A stretch of DNA of 64,000 nt from Streptomyces sp. NBC_01235 (GCF_035989285.1 NZ_CP108513.1:4154001-4218000); one strand, 5' to 3'; positions 36,043 through 45,609 are shown, counted from the stretch's first letter. The notes: generated from the letters alone by a model not told the origin. Program-made: numbers and translations.

Positions 36043-37395
36043 ATGCCCACACGCATACCCGAAGTCGCCCGAAAGGCGGCTTTTGCCCTGACTGCCTCAA
36101 CGGCCCTGCTCCTGTCCACCACCGCCTGTACCGGCCAGGCCTCGTCCTCCGGCGCGAGCGACGACGCGTCCAAGGAACAGACCATCACCTTCTGGCACGC
36201 CTGGAGCGCGCCGAACGAGGTGAAGGCCGTGCAGGCGCTGGTCGCCGGCTTCGAGAAGGCGCACCCCAACATCCACGTCAAGGTCGTCGGCAACATGACC
36301 GACGACAAGATCAACCAGGCGCTGCGGGCGGGCGGCAGCACGGCGCCCGACGTGATCTCGTCGTTCACCACCAACAACGTCGGCAAGTTCTGCTCCTCCG
36401 GCGCGCTGGTCAACCTCAACCCGCTCTTCAAGAAGTCGGACATCGACCCGAACACCACCTTCCCGAAGGCGATGAACCAGTACACCGAGTACGACCTCGA
36501 CCGCTGCGCCGTGCCGCTGCTGGGCGACGCCTACGGCCTCTACTACAACAAGACCGCGTTCGAGAAGGCCGGCATCAGCACCCCGCCGAAGACCTGGTCC
36601 GAGTTCGAGGCCGACGCCAAGAAGCTGACGATCCCCCAGGGCGACACGTACAAGCAGCTCGGTTTCATGCCGGACTACCACGGCTGGGAGACGACGACCG
36701 AGCACTACATGGGCCAGTTCTCGCCGACCTACTTCGACAAGTCCGGCAAGTCGACGATCGCCACCGACCCGGCCGTCGCGGACGCCTTCACGCTCCAGAA
36801 GAAGCTCGTCGACGAGCTCGGCGGCTTCCAGAAGCTGGAGAAGTTCCGGGCCGGTCTCGGCGACGAGTGGGGCGTCAAGCACCCCTTCCACACCGGCCAG
36901 GTGGCCATGCAGCTGGACGGCGAGTGGCGCCTCGGGATGGCCCTGGACGCCAAACCCGACTTCGAGATCGGTGTCGCCCCGCTGCCCGTGCCGGACGACC
37001 AGGCCGACCAGTACGGCAAGGGCTACATCACCGGCACCATCGCCGGTATCGCCGCCACCAGCAAGAAGCAGAACGCGGCCTGGGAACTGGTGAAGTACAT
37101 GACCACCGACACGGACGCGGTGGTCGCCTTCTCCAACGCCATCCACAACGTGCCGTCCACGCTGGCCGCCCTGAAGTCCCCGGCCCTGAAGTACGACCCG
37201 CGCTTCAAGACCTTCCTCGACATCGCCGCGAACCCGAACTCGACCACCTCCCCGGCCTCGGTCAACGGCGGCGTCTACCTCACCACCATCCAGCAGCTCG
37301 GCTACGACTACGAGAGCGGCAAGCTCACCGACCTGCAGGCGGGCCTGAAGAAGGCGGCCGCGCAGATCGACACGGACATCGCGCAGGCGAAGTAG
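36043..37395 (+). CDS. csnE: Sugar-binding lipoprotein of the chitosan-oligosaccharide ABC transporter
   Basis: A 450-residue extracellular solute-binding protein (family 1). It has a lipoprotein signal with LSTTAC, so it is tethered outside the membrane, then TITFWHAWSAPNEVKAV and many aromatic residues of a sugar cleft (DYHGWETTTEHY). ATG 36043 has GGAAGG upstream. It delivers oligosaccharide to the two permeases encoded next. The 89 bp before it hold C/T-rich repeats and no second operator. Confidence 0.9.
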   Translation: MPTRIPEVARKAAFALTASTALLLSTTACTGQASSSGASDDASKEQTITFWHAWSAPNEVKAVQALVAGFEKAHPNIHVKVVGNMTDDKINQALRAGGSTAPDVISSFTTNNVGKFCSSGALVNLNPLFKKSDIDPNTTFPKAMNQYTEYDLDRCAVPLLGDAYGLYYNKTAFEKAGISTPPKTWSEFEADAKKLTIPQGDTYKQLGFMPDYHGWETTTEHYMGQFSPTYFDKSGKSTIATDPAVADAFTLQKKLVDELGGFQKLEKFRAGLGDEWGVKHPFHTGQVAMQLDGEWRLGMALDAKPDFEIGVAPLPVPDDQADQYGKGYITGTIAGIAATSKKQNAAWELVKYMTTDTDAVVAFSNAIHNVPSTLAALKSPALKYDPRFKTFLDIAANPNSTTSPASVNGGVYLTTIQQLGYDYESGKLTDLQAGLKKAAAQIDTDIAQAK

Positions 37396-37397
37396 TC

Positions 37398-38366
37398 ATG
37401 AGCGCACCCACGTTGAGGGCGAAGCGCCGGCCGTCCGGCCTCGCTGCCAAGCAGCGGAAACAGGCACTGCGCACGCTCGCCTTCCTCTCGCCCTGGCTGA
37501 TCGGCTTCACGGTCTTCTTCGCGTACCCGATGATCTCGACGGTCTACTTCTCGTTCATGCACTACGACGGCTTCAGACCGCCGACGTGGAGCGGCACGAA
37601 GAACTGGACGTACGTCTTCGAGCACTACCCGTTCTTCTGGCCGGCCCTGCGCAACACCCTCTGGCTGGTCGTGATCATGGTGACGCTACGGGTCCTGTTC
37701 GGGCTCGGGATCGGCATGCTCATCACGAAGATCAAGACGGGCACGGGTGTCTTCCGGACCCTCTTCTACCTGCCCTACCTCGCCCCGCCGGTGGCCGCGA
37801 CCATGGCGTTCGCGTTCCTCCTCAACCCCGGTACGGGCCCGGTCAACTCGATCCTGGAGAAGATCGGCATCCCGGCCCCGGGCTGGTTCAACGACCCGGA
37901 CTGGTCCAAGCCGGCCCTGACGCTGATGTTCCTGTGGGGCGTCGGCGACCTGATGGTCATCTTCATGGCCGCGCTGCTCGACGTACCGAAGGAGCAGTAC
38001 GAGGCGGCGGAACTGGACGGCGCGTCCGCGTGGCAGCGGTTCCGGTTCGTCACGCTTCCCAACATCTCGCCGATCATCATGTTCGCTGTCGTCACCGGCG
38101 TGATCGCGGCGATGCAGTGCTACACACAGCCACTCGTCGCCGGAAAGGTCGCCTCGGGCGTGATCCAGGGCGCGGGCACCATGTTCGAGCCCGGTTATCC
38201 CGAGCACTCCACGCTCACCCTCCCCCAACTCGTCTACAACCTCGGCTTCCAGCGCTTCGACTACGGCTCGGCCTGTGTCGTCGCCCTGGTCCTGTTCGCC
38301 CTGTCGATGGCGTTCACCGCGCTGTTGATGCGGCGCCGGGGCGGTCTCATCCAGGCAGGTGACTGA
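37398..38366 (+). CDS. csnF: Sugar ABC transporter permease 1
   Basis: A 322-residue MalF-type permease with six transmembrane segments and the ATPase-docking EAA loop in QYEAAELDGASAWQRFRFVT followed by LPNI. It starts 2 bp after csnE. No ATPase gene is present in the operon; in Streptomyces the shared ATPase MsiK serves such transporters, which fits here. Confidence 0.92.
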   Translation: MSAPTLRAKRRPSGLAAKQRKQALRTLAFLSPWLIGFTVFFAYPMISTVYFSFMHYDGFRPPTWSGTKNWTYVFEHYPFFWPALRNTLWLVVIMVTLRVLFGLGIGMLITKIKTGTGVFRTLFYLPYLAPPVAATMAFAFLLNPGTGPVNSILEKIGIPAPGWFNDPDWSKPALTLMFLWGVGDLMVIFMAALLDVPKEQYEAAELDGASAWQRFRFVTLPNISPIIMFAVVTGVIAAMQCYTQPLVAGKVASGVIQGAGTMFEPGYPEHSTLTLPQLVYNLGFQRFDYGSACVVALVLFALSMAFTALLMRRRGGLIQAGD

Positions 38367-38367
38367 C

Positions 38368-39297
38368 ATGGCCCAGGACACCGCCCAGGGCACGGCCCGG
38401 GGTACGGCCCAAGTGCTGCAACGGCCGGGGGAGTCGAAGGCACCGTCCTCGCCCGCCGAGCGCACCGCCCGCCGCAAGGCGCTCCTCGAGTGGATCGCGG
38501 TCCACTCGCTCGGAGTCGCGGCCGCCCTCTTCTTCACGCTCCCCTTCGTGTTCGTGTTCCTGACCTCCCTGATGAGCGACTCGCAGGCGCTCAGCCGGGA
38601 CCTGATCCCGCACACCTGGGAGTGGGCCAACTACCGGAAGGTCTTCGACACCCCCGGCTTCCTCACCTGGTGGAGGAACACGCTGATCTACGCCGGACTG
38701 GGAACAGTCCTCACAGTCGTGTCCTCCGTCCCCGTGGCGTACGCGCTGGCCAAGTTCCGCTTCCGGGGCCGCAATCTGGCGCTGATGCTGGTGATCTCGA
38801 TGATGATGCTGCCTCCGCAGGTGGTCGTCATCCCGATGTACCTGTTCTGGGCGAAGCAACTGGACCTGTCGGGCACCCTGTGGCCGATGATCATCCCGCT
38901 GGCGTTCGGCGACGCGTTCTCCATCTTCCTGCTGCGCCAGTTCCTGATGACCATCCCCAACGAGTACGTGGACGCGGCGAAGGTGGACGGCTGCGGCGAC
39001 CTGCGCACCCTGCTGAAGATCGTCCTGCCGATGGCGAAGCCCGGTATCGCCGCCGTCGCCCTCTTCCAGTTCTTCGCCGCCTGGAACGACTACTTCGGCC
39101 CCCAGATCTACGCCTCCGAGAACCCGGGCGCGTGGACCCTCTCCTACGCCCTGGAGTCCTTCAAGGGCGCGCACCACACCGACTGGAACCTCACCATGGC
39201 GGCCACCGTGCTGGTCATGGCCCCCGTGATCCTCGTGTTCTTCTTCGCGCAGAAGGCGTTCGTCGAAGGTGTCACCCTCACCGGAGTGAAGGGTTAA
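38368..39297 (+). CDS. csnG: Sugar ABC transporter permease 2
   Basis: A 309-residue MalG-type permease with six transmembrane segments and the docking loop EYVDAAKVDGCGDLRTLLKI followed by VLPM. ATG 38368, one base after the csnF stop, has CAGGCAGGTGAC upstream; GTG 38359 would overlap csnF by 8 bp. The N-terminal 30 residues are a Gln/Thr/Ala-rich repeat (QDTAQGTARGTAQ). It forms the channel with CsnF. Confidence 0.92.
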   Translation: MAQDTAQGTARGTAQVLQRPGESKAPSSPAERTARRKALLEWIAVHSLGVAAALFFTLPFVFVFLTSLMSDSQALSRDLIPHTWEWANYRKVFDTPGFLTWWRNTLIYAGLGTVLTVVSSVPVAYALAKFRFRGRNLALMLVISMMMLPPQVVVIPMYLFWAKQLDLSGTLWPMIIPLAFGDAFSIFLLRQFLMTIPNEYVDAAKVDGCGDLRTLLKIVLPMAKPGIAAVALFQFFAAWNDYFGPQIYASENPGAWTLSYALESFKGAHHTDWNLTMAATVLVMAPVILVFFFAQKAFVEGVTLTGVKG

Positions 39298-39303
39298 CAA
39301 GGC

Positions 39304-40569
39304 ATGAAACTCACCGTGGTCGGCGGCGGCTCGACCTACACCCCCGAACTGATCGACGGCTTCGCGCGCCTACGGGACACCCTCCCCGTCGAGGAGCTGG
39401 TCCTCGTCGACCCGGCGGCCGAACGCCTGGAGCTGGTGGGCGGGTTGGCCCGCCGCATCCTTGCCCGCCAGGACCACCCCGGCCGGATCGTCACCACCTC
39501 CGACCTGGACGCGGCCGTCGAGGGCGCCGACGCCGTGCTGCTCCAACTCCGCGTCGGCGGCCAGGCGGCACGCGAGCAGGACGAGACCTGGCCCCTGGAG
39601 TGCGGCTGCGTCGGACAGGAGACGACCGGCGCGGGCGGCCTGGCGAAGGCGCTGCGCACGGTCCCGGTGGTCCTGGACATCGCCGAACGGGTCCGCCGCA
39701 CCAACCCGCACGCCTGGATCATCGACTTCACCAACCCGGTCGGCATCGTCACCCGGGCCCTGCTGGGGGCCGGCCACAAGGCGGTCGGCCTGTGCAACGT
39801 GGCGATCGGCCTCCAGCGCAAGTTCGCGGCCCTCCTCGACGTCACCCCGGCCGACCTCCACCTGGACCACGTGGGGCTCAACCACCTCACCTGGGAGACG
39901 GGGGTGCGCCTGGACGGCCCCGAGGGCGAGGACGTCCTGCCGCGCCTGCTCACCACCCACGCCGACACGATCGCCGCCGACCTGCGGCTGCCCCGCGAGC
40001 TCCTGGACCGTCTGGGCGTCGTCCCGTCCTACTACCTGCGCTACTACTACGCGCACGACGAGGTCGTACGGGAACTGCGCACCAAGCCGTCCAGGGCCGC
40101 GGAAGTGGCGTCGATGGAACGCGAGTTGCTGGCGCTGTACGCCGACCCGGCCCTGGACGAGAAACCGGCGCTGCTGGCGAAACGCGGCGGCGCGTACTAC
40201 TCGGAGGCGGCGGTGGACCTGGCGGCGGCCCTGCTCACCGGCTCCGGCAGCCCGTACCAGGTGGTGAACACCCACAACAACGGCACGCTCCCCTTCCTCC
40301 CGGACGACGCGGTGATCGAGGTCCAGGCGGCGGTGGGGCCCAAGGGCCCGGCCCCGCTCCCCGTGGCGCCGGTGGACCCCTTGTACGCGGGCCTGATGGC
40401 GAACGTGACGGCCTACGAGGACCTGGCCCTGGAAGCGGCCCTGCACGGCGGCCGCCACCGCGTCTTCAAGGCCCTCCTCGCCCACCCGCTGATCGGCCAG
40501 TACGAGTACGCCGAGCAACTGACCGACCGACTGATCACACACAACCGGGAGCACCTCGCGTGGGCCTGA
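39304..40569 (+). CDS. csnH: GH4-family glycosidase (6-phospho-beta-glucosidase type)
   Basis: A 421-residue GH4 enzyme. The N-terminal Rossmann motif VVGGGSTYTPELIDGFA binds NAD+, which these enzymes use in an oxidation-elimination mechanism. IDFTNPVGIVTRAL and the metal-binding Cys and His in CNVAIG and VGLNHLTW are present. In this operon it would hydrolyse imported glucosamine oligosaccharides in the cytoplasm, with phosphate added by the next gene's kinase. It starts 6 bp after csnG, and its end overlaps csnK by 10 bp. Confidence 0.92.
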   Translation: MKLTVVGGGSTYTPELIDGFARLRDTLPVEELVLVDPAAERLELVGGLARRILARQDHPGRIVTTSDLDAAVEGADAVLLQLRVGGQAAREQDETWPLECGCVGQETTGAGGLAKALRTVPVVLDIAERVRRTNPHAWIIDFTNPVGIVTRALLGAGHKAVGLCNVAIGLQRKFAALLDVTPADLHLDHVGLNHLTWETGVRLDGPEGEDVLPRLLTTHADTIAADLRLPRELLDRLGVVPSYYLRYYYAHDEVVRELRTKPSRAAEVASMERELLALYADPALDEKPALLAKRGGAYYSEAAVDLAAALLTGSGSPYQVVNTHNNGTLPFLPDDAVIEVQAAVGPKGPAPLPVAPVDPLYAGLMANVTAYEDLALEAALHGGRHRVFKALLAHPLIGQYEYAEQLTDRLITHNREHLAWA

Positions 40570-41567
40570 CGGCAAGTGTGCTCGCCATCGACGCGGGCAA
40601 CAGCAAGACCGACGTCGCGGTCGTGGCATCCGACGGGGAGGTCCTCGCCACGGCCCGCGGCGGCGGCTTCCGCCCGCCCGCGGTGGGCGTGGAGGCGGCG
40701 GTGGACGCCCTGGCCGACACCGTCACGCGCGCGTACCGGGCGGCCGGCGTCACGACGGCGACCCACGTCTCCGCCTGCCTGGCCAACGCCGACCTGCCGG
40801 TCGAGGAGGACCAGTTGGCGGCGGCCCTGCACGCGCGCGCGTGGGGCGCGTCCGTGGACGTCCGCAACGACACGTTCGCGATCCTGCGGGCGGGCGTGGC
40901 CGACCCCCGGGGCGTGGCCGTCGTCTGCGGCGCCGGCATCAACTGCGTGGGCATGCGCCCCGACGGCCGCACGGCCCGCTTCCCGGCCCTGGGCCGTCTC
41001 TCCGGCGACTGGGGCGGCGGCTGGGGCCTGGCCGAGGAGGCCGTCTGGCACGCGGCGCGGGCGGAGGACGGCAGAGGCGGCCCCACGGCCCTGGCGAGCA
41101 CGCTCCCGGCCCACTTCGGCCTCCCGACCATGTACGCCCTGATCGAGTCCCTCCATCTGGAGCACATCCCCCCGTCCCGCCGCCACGAACTGACGCCGGT
41201 CCTCTTCTCGACGGCGACGGACGGAGACGGGGTGGCGCGTGCGATCGTCGACCGCCTGGCGGAAGAGGTCGTGACCATGGCGGCGGTGGCGCTGACGCGC
41301 CTGGAGCTGCTGGAGGAGGAAACACCGGTACTCCTGGGGGGAGGCGTCCTGACGGCGGGCCACGAACAGCTGGACGACCGCGTGAGAGAACTACTGGCGG
41401 CAAGGGCGCCGAAGGCGGTGGCGAGGGTGGTGCGCGCACGGCCGGTGCTGGGGGCGGCGCTGTTGGGCCTCGACCGACTGGGGGCGGGGGCGGAGGTGCA
41501 GGGGTCGGTGCGGGCCCACTTCGAGCAGTCCGGCCCGTCCGGGGGTCCCCCCTCCGGGGGAGTTTGA
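40560..41567 (+). CDS. csnK: Sugar kinase of the BadF/BadG (N-acetylglucosamine kinase-like) family
   Basis: GTG 40560 lies inside the end of csnH and has GGGAG 8 bases upstream. The 335-residue ASKHA-fold kinase shows the phosphate-1 loop LAIDAGNSKTDVAVV, the connecting DVRNDTFAILRAG and the phosphate-2 loop VVCGAGINCVGM, then GRLSGDWGGGWGLAEEA. It probably phosphorylates glucosamine or its oligosaccharides. The last ten residues (SGPSGGPPSGGV) are encoded by a copy of the GC-rich palindromic element, which therefore supplies the natural end of the protein. Confidence 0.9.
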   Translation: MGLTASVLAIDAGNSKTDVAVVASDGEVLATARGGGFRPPAVGVEAAVDALADTVTRAYRAAGVTTATHVSACLANADLPVEEDQLAAALHARAWGASVDVRNDTFAILRAGVADPRGVAVVCGAGINCVGMRPDGRTARFPALGRLSGDWGGGWGLAEEAVWHAARAEDGRGGPTALASTLPAHFGLPTMYALIESLHLEHIPPSRRHELTPVLFSTATDGDGVARAIVDRLAEEVVTMAAVALTRLELLEEETPVLLGGGVLTAGHEQLDDRVRELLAARAPKAVARVVRARPVLGAALLGLDRLGAGAEVQGSVRAHFEQSGPSGGPPSGGV

Positions 41568-41588
41568 GGACGAGGCCCGTTCAGGGCC
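41540..41588 (+). repeat. Palindromic element at the end of csnK, with a following hairpin
   Basis: Short form of the GC-rich element (GGGGGTCCCCCC then TCCGGGGGAG) overlapping the csnK stop. It is followed by GGCCC-GTTCA-GGGCC (41574-41588). Together they could fold as the operon terminator. Between here and the next gene (41757) I see no gene, only a second G-rich stem near 41610. Confidence 0.6.
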
Positions 41589-41756
41589 GAAGCGGGGGTC
41601 CGGGGGCGGCTGCCCCAGGGAACCGAACGTGAGCGCACGACGTATTCATGAACAGGGGTGACTGCGATCTGATCAAGATCCAGTGAAGGCCGGTGCGCAC
41701 GACACCTCCCGCCAGCGATACTTACCGGCGGAGATGACCATGGGGGAGGTCAAGCA

Positions 41757-43130
41757 GTGGCAAACCTGGCAAGCCCGCCGACCAGCACGGCGCCACCGCC
41801 GACACGCCGTACGGCATTCGCCGAGGGCGTGGACAAGGCGCGCGCGGCGGCGACCACGGAGCCGGGCCGACTCCGCATCATCGGCGCCCTCCTCGCGCTC
41901 CTCGTCCTGGCCTTCGGCGCCGTGACGGCCTGGCAGACGACCGAGCGCGAGGCCGCCGCCGACGACGTGCTGCACAAGAGCCAGCCGCTCAGCACGGCCG
42001 CCGCCGACATCTACCGCTCCCTCGCCGACGCCAACACGGCCGCCTCCAGCGGATTCCTGGCGGGCGGCCAGGAGACGGCGGCCTCCCGGCAGCGCTACGA
42101 GGACGACATCGACACGGCCGCCGCCAAACTCGTCACCGCGGCCAACAACGCCGACCCCGGCTCCCCCTCCACGGCGGCGATCACCAAGCTGAACAAGCTG
42201 CTGCCCGAGTACAAGGGCCTGGTCGAACGCGCGCGGACGTACAACCGGCAGGGCTTCCCGGTCGGCGGCGCCTATCTGCGGTACGCGAACCAGAAGATGC
42301 AGGAGGAGATGCTCCCGGCGGCCGAGGATCTCTACAAGAAGGAGAACCAGCGCCTCCAGGACGACTACGGCGACGCCACCCCCTACCCGTGGGCGGCGAT
42401 CGCGCTGGGCGTCCTCGCGCTGGCCGGCCTCGCCTGGGCGCAGCACCGCAACTACCGCCGTACGAACCGGGTCCTGAACCACGGTCTGGTCGCCGCGTCG
42501 GCGGCCACCACCGTCGTCCTGCTCTGGCTGGTCGTCGGCCACAGCGTGGCCCGCGCGGGGCTCAACGACTCCTACGACAACGGCGTCCGCTCGCTGAACG
42601 TCCTGCACGACGCCCGGATCGCCTCCCTCAAGGCGCGCGGCAACGAGAACCTGACGCTGGTGGCGCGCGGCGCCGAGACGGTGAAGGTGACGGCCGACGG
42701 CAAGGACGTCACCCTCGACAAGTACGACCACGACTTCACCACCGACATGACCACCCTCGGCAAGGGCCTCACCCTGGCGGCTGAGCTCGCCGACGACCAG
42801 TCGGGCGAGAAGCCGGTCGCGTCGGCCGAGAGCAACATGGCGGAGTGGAAGAAGCGCCACACCGAGGCCCGCGCGCAGGACGACAACGGCAACTACGAGC
42901 AGGCACTGGCCCTGGTCATCGGCGGCAAGGACGCGACCGGTGCGTGCTTCGACAGCGTCGACGAGAACCTCGCGGGCGCGCTCGCGCACGAGCAGGCCGA
43001 GTTCAAGCAGGCGGCCGGGGACGGGCTGGACGCGATGACCGGCCTGGCGGTCGGCGCCGCCGTGCTCGCCGTGCTGGGCGCCGCGGGCGCGGTCCTCGGC
43101 ATCGGCCGCAGGCTGTCGGAGTACCGGTGA
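41757..43130 (+). CDS. glnX: GlnX-like membrane transducer
   Basis: GTG 41757 has GGGGGAGG 7 bases upstream. The 457-residue protein has an inner N-terminus, a transmembrane helix (RIIGALLALLVLAFGAVTAW), a helical sensor-like outer region of 150 residues, two helices in the middle (PWAAIALGVLALAGLAWAQ; VAASAATTVVLLWLVVGHSV), a second outer region and a last helix (GLAVGAAVLAVLGAAGAVLG). The gene order with GlnH and PknG matches the mycobacterial glnX-glnH-pknG set, in which GlnX passes the amino-acid signal from GlnH to the kinase. The name rests on context and topology. Confidence 0.72.
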   Translation: MANLASPPTSTAPPPTRRTAFAEGVDKARAAATTEPGRLRIIGALLALLVLAFGAVTAWQTTEREAAADDVLHKSQPLSTAAADIYRSLADANTAASSGFLAGGQETAASRQRYEDDIDTAAAKLVTAANNADPGSPSTAAITKLNKLLPEYKGLVERARTYNRQGFPVGGAYLRYANQKMQEEMLPAAEDLYKKENQRLQDDYGDATPYPWAAIALGVLALAGLAWAQHRNYRRTNRVLNHGLVAASAATTVVLLWLVVGHSVARAGLNDSYDNGVRSLNVLHDARIASLKARGNENLTLVARGAETVKVTADGKDVTLDKYDHDFTTDMTTLGKGLTLAAELADDQSGEKPVASAESNMAEWKKRHTEARAQDDNGNYEQALALVIGGKDATGACFDSVDENLAGALAHEQAEFKQAAGDGLDAMTGLAVGAAVLAVLGAAGAVLGIGRRLSEYR

Positions 43131-43144
43131 AAGGGGGCGTGACG

Positions 43145-44173
43145 ATGCGCGCGCAACGTGTGCGGGCCGGCCTGAAGGGCTGGGGCGGGGTAGGTGCGAT
43201 GGCGGTCGTCTGCGCCCTCGCGCTGGCCTTCGTCCTGCTGCTGCCGTGGGCGCAGTCCCACGGCGACGGAAGCACGGGGCAGGCCGGCCAGGCCGTCGCC
43301 CAGGGCAGCCCGGTGGCCGACGCCACCTGCACGGCCCCGGAGAAGCAGACGCCGGCGCCGTCGAGCGCGGACGGCCCGACGATCGCCGCGATCAAGGCCC
43401 GGCAGGGCGAGAAGCGCAAGCTGATCGTCGGCGTCGACCAGAACAGCTACCGCTGGGGCTACCGCGACCCCAACAACACCGGCGCGGAGCTGGAGGGCTT
43501 CGACATCGACCTGGTGCACCGGATCGCCCAGGACATCCTCGGCGACCCGGACGCGGTCCAGTTCAAGGCCATCCCGACCAACCAGCGCGTCCCGGCCATC
43601 CAGGAGGGCCGGGTCGACATGGTGGTGCGCACGATGACGATCTCCTGCAGCCGCCTCGCCGATGTCGCTTTCTCCGCGCCGTACTTCAAGACGGGCCAGC
43701 AGGTCCTCGCCCCCAAGTCCTCGACGATCACCGGCTACAACGACTCGCTGGCGAAGAAGAAGGTCTGCACGGCGACCGGTTCGACGGCCAACACCAAGCT
43801 CAGCGACGACAAGAAGGCCGACCGGCTGCCCGCCACCGTCGACATCGCCACCACCGTCCCCAACCAGCTCGACTGCCTGGTCCGGTTGCAGCTCGGCGAG
43901 GTCGACGCGGTGGTCACCGACGGCGCGCTGGCGGCCAGTCAGGCGGCCCAGGACCCCACGGTCGAGCTCAAGGGCGCCCCGTTCACGGCCGAGTACTACG
44001 GAGTGGCGATGAAGAAGGACGCGAGCGATCTGGTACGCCGGGTCAACCAGATCCTGGTGGAGTACCGCGCGAGCGGCTGGCAGGCCTCGTACGACAAGTG
44101 GCTGTCGGCGACACTGGGCAGTGACGCGGCGACGTCGAAGCCGCCCGCGCCGCAGTACCTGCGCACGAGTTGA
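43145..44173 (+). CDS. glnH: GlnH-like amino-acid-binding protein
   Basis: ATG 43145 has AAGGGGG 7 bases upstream; the GTG at 43127 overlapping the previous stop is less likely. A membrane anchor or uncleaved signal (MAVVCALALAFVLLLPWAQS) is followed by a family 3 solute-binding domain: LIVGVDQNSYRWGYRDP, LEGFDIDLVHRIAQDILG, NQRVPAIQEGRVDMVVRTMT, then SAPYFKTGQQVLA. These bind polar amino acids; the mycobacterial relative binds Asp/Glu and signals to PknG. There is no transporter gene beside it, which supports a sensing role. Confidence 0.82.
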   Translation: MRAQRVRAGLKGWGGVGAMAVVCALALAFVLLLPWAQSHGDGSTGQAGQAVAQGSPVADATCTAPEKQTPAPSSADGPTIAAIKARQGEKRKLIVGVDQNSYRWGYRDPNNTGAELEGFDIDLVHRIAQDILGDPDAVQFKAIPTNQRVPAIQEGRVDMVVRTMTISCSRLADVAFSAPYFKTGQQVLAPKSSTITGYNDSLAKKKVCTATGSTANTKLSDDKKADRLPATVDIATTVPNQLDCLVRLQLGEVDAVVTDGALAASQAAQDPTVELKGAPFTAEYYGVAMKKDASDLVRRVNQILVEYRASGWQASYDKWLSATLGSDAATSKPPAPQYLRTS

Positions 44174-44245
44174 CGGGCGCCGAGGAACATCGGGCGGGCG
44201 GCAGCGGACCAGGCGAAGAACCGACAAGGCAGCGAGAGGTGATCG

Positions 44246-45607
44246 ATGGGCGTCACGGGACCCCCCGGGCCGGTGATGGACCGGGACGAGGTCGACCGTG
44301 CGCTGGCGCGGCTCGGCGCGGAGCACGAGGCGATCGAGACCTCGCTTCTCGCCCTGCAGGACCACGCGGGCCGCAGGCTGCTGGAGGGCGCCGAGCTCAC
44401 CGGTGTCACCAAGGAGCGCTGGGCGTCCGCGGAGGCGTCGATCACGCTGCTGTGGGCGTACTTCGACGCGTACACGGACGCGCTGCGTGGCGCCCGCGAG
44501 ATCCGTTCGCGCCGCCGCTGGTCCAGCCGTGAGGACCTGGTGGAGCTGACGGAGCTGCTGCGCGGAGAGTCCGTCACGGTCGCCGGATCGATCGCGGGAT
44601 CGGTCGCCGGTTCCTTCGCCGGATCGGCCACCGCCACGGCCAACGCGCCCACGCTGCACGGCACGGGCAAGCTCAGCCAGAGCTTCTCCCTCACGACCCT
44701 CGTCGACCGCATGAACGAGCTGTACGCGTCGTCGCTGGACATGGTCGTCGCCGCCGACGCGGTGTGGTCGGCGCTGCCCGCCCGGATAGATTTACTGGCC
44801 GCGGAGCTCCAGCGCACCCGCCGGCTCGCGCACTCCGTCGGCGTCCGCCCGGGCGAGCACCCCGCGGGCGACGACCTGGAACGCATCACCCGCACGCTGA
44901 CCTCCCTGCGCGAGCAGGTGGTGTCGGACCCGCTCGCGTACTGGGTGCGCGCGCAGGGCAGTTCGGCGCCGGGCGGCGGCCGTCCCGACACCACGGTGTA
45001 CGACCGTGAGGCGCGCGCCCTGGAGGACGTACGCCGGGAGATCGACGCCGTACTGACGGTCCGCCAGGACGCGGAGCAGCGGCTGGTGAAGCTGCGGGAC
45101 ATCCTCAGCCGCGCCGACCGCACGCTCGCCGAGGCGCGCATCGCGCGCGGTGAGGTGCTCGCGAAGATCGCCGCGACCGAGGTGCCGGTGGTCAGCGGAC
45201 CGCCGACCGTGCTCCAGGAGCAGCTCGCGACGGCCGCCGAGTACCGTCGGCACGCCCAGTGGCACCGCCTGTCCCCGCTCCTGGAGTCCCTGGAGCAGAA
45301 GGCGGAGGACGAACTGCTGCGCGCCCGCGAGTCGTTGACCGCGGTCACCCAGCCACTGGCGGTCCGCGCGGAGCTGCGCGGGCGCCTCGACGCGTACAAG
45401 GCGAAGGTCGCCCGGCACGGGCTCGCCGAGGACCCGTTCCTCATCGAGCGCTACGACGCGGCGCGCCGCATGCTGTGGAGCGCGCCCTGCGATCTGCGCG
45501 TCGCCGAACAGGCCGTGCTGCGCTACCAGCAGGCGGCCGCCGAACAGCTCGCGGCGCCTCGCGCGGCGGATCAGGGCGGACCTCAGGACCGTAGGGGGGA
45601 GCAGTAG
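44246..45607 (+). CDS. Helical/coiled-coil protein of the PknG cluster, with a TTA codon
   Basis: ATG 44246 has GAGAGGTG upstream. The 453-residue protein is almost all helix, with heptad-like stretches (EQRLVKLRDILSRADRTLAE; EYRRHAQWHRLSPLLESLEQ). One Gly/Ser/Ala repeat (GSIAGSVAGSFAGSATAT) separates an N-terminal helical bundle from the rest. No membrane segment. Codon 183, TTA at 44792-44794, is the rare leucine codon read by the bldA tRNA, so the protein is only made well when bldA is expressed, i.e. in late growth and development. It lies 2 bp before the kinase gene. A scaffold linking the membrane proteins to the kinase is a guess. Confidence 0.7.
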   Translation: MGVTGPPGPVMDRDEVDRALARLGAEHEAIETSLLALQDHAGRRLLEGAELTGVTKERWASAEASITLLWAYFDAYTDALRGAREIRSRRRWSSREDLVELTELLRGESVTVAGSIAGSVAGSFAGSATATANAPTLHGTGKLSQSFSLTTLVDRMNELYASSLDMVVAADAVWSALPARIDLLAAELQRTRRLAHSVGVRPGEHPAGDDLERITRTLTSLREQVVSDPLAYWVRAQGSSAPGGGRPDTTVYDREARALEDVRREIDAVLTVRQDAEQRLVKLRDILSRADRTLAEARIARGEVLAKIAATEVPVVSGPPTVLQEQLATAAEYRRHAQWHRLSPLLESLEQKAEDELLRARESLTAVTQPLAVRAELRGRLDAYKAKVARHGLAEDPFLIERYDAARRMLWSAPCDLRVAEQAVLRYQQAAAEQLAAPRAADQGGPQDRRGEQ

Positions 45608-45609
45608 CC

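Noticed and set aside
38490..41567. A 1025-codon plus-strand frame spanning csnG and csnH before csnK
   Set aside because: Only the last 335 codons form a kinase; the earlier part is an off-frame shadow of csnG and csnH.
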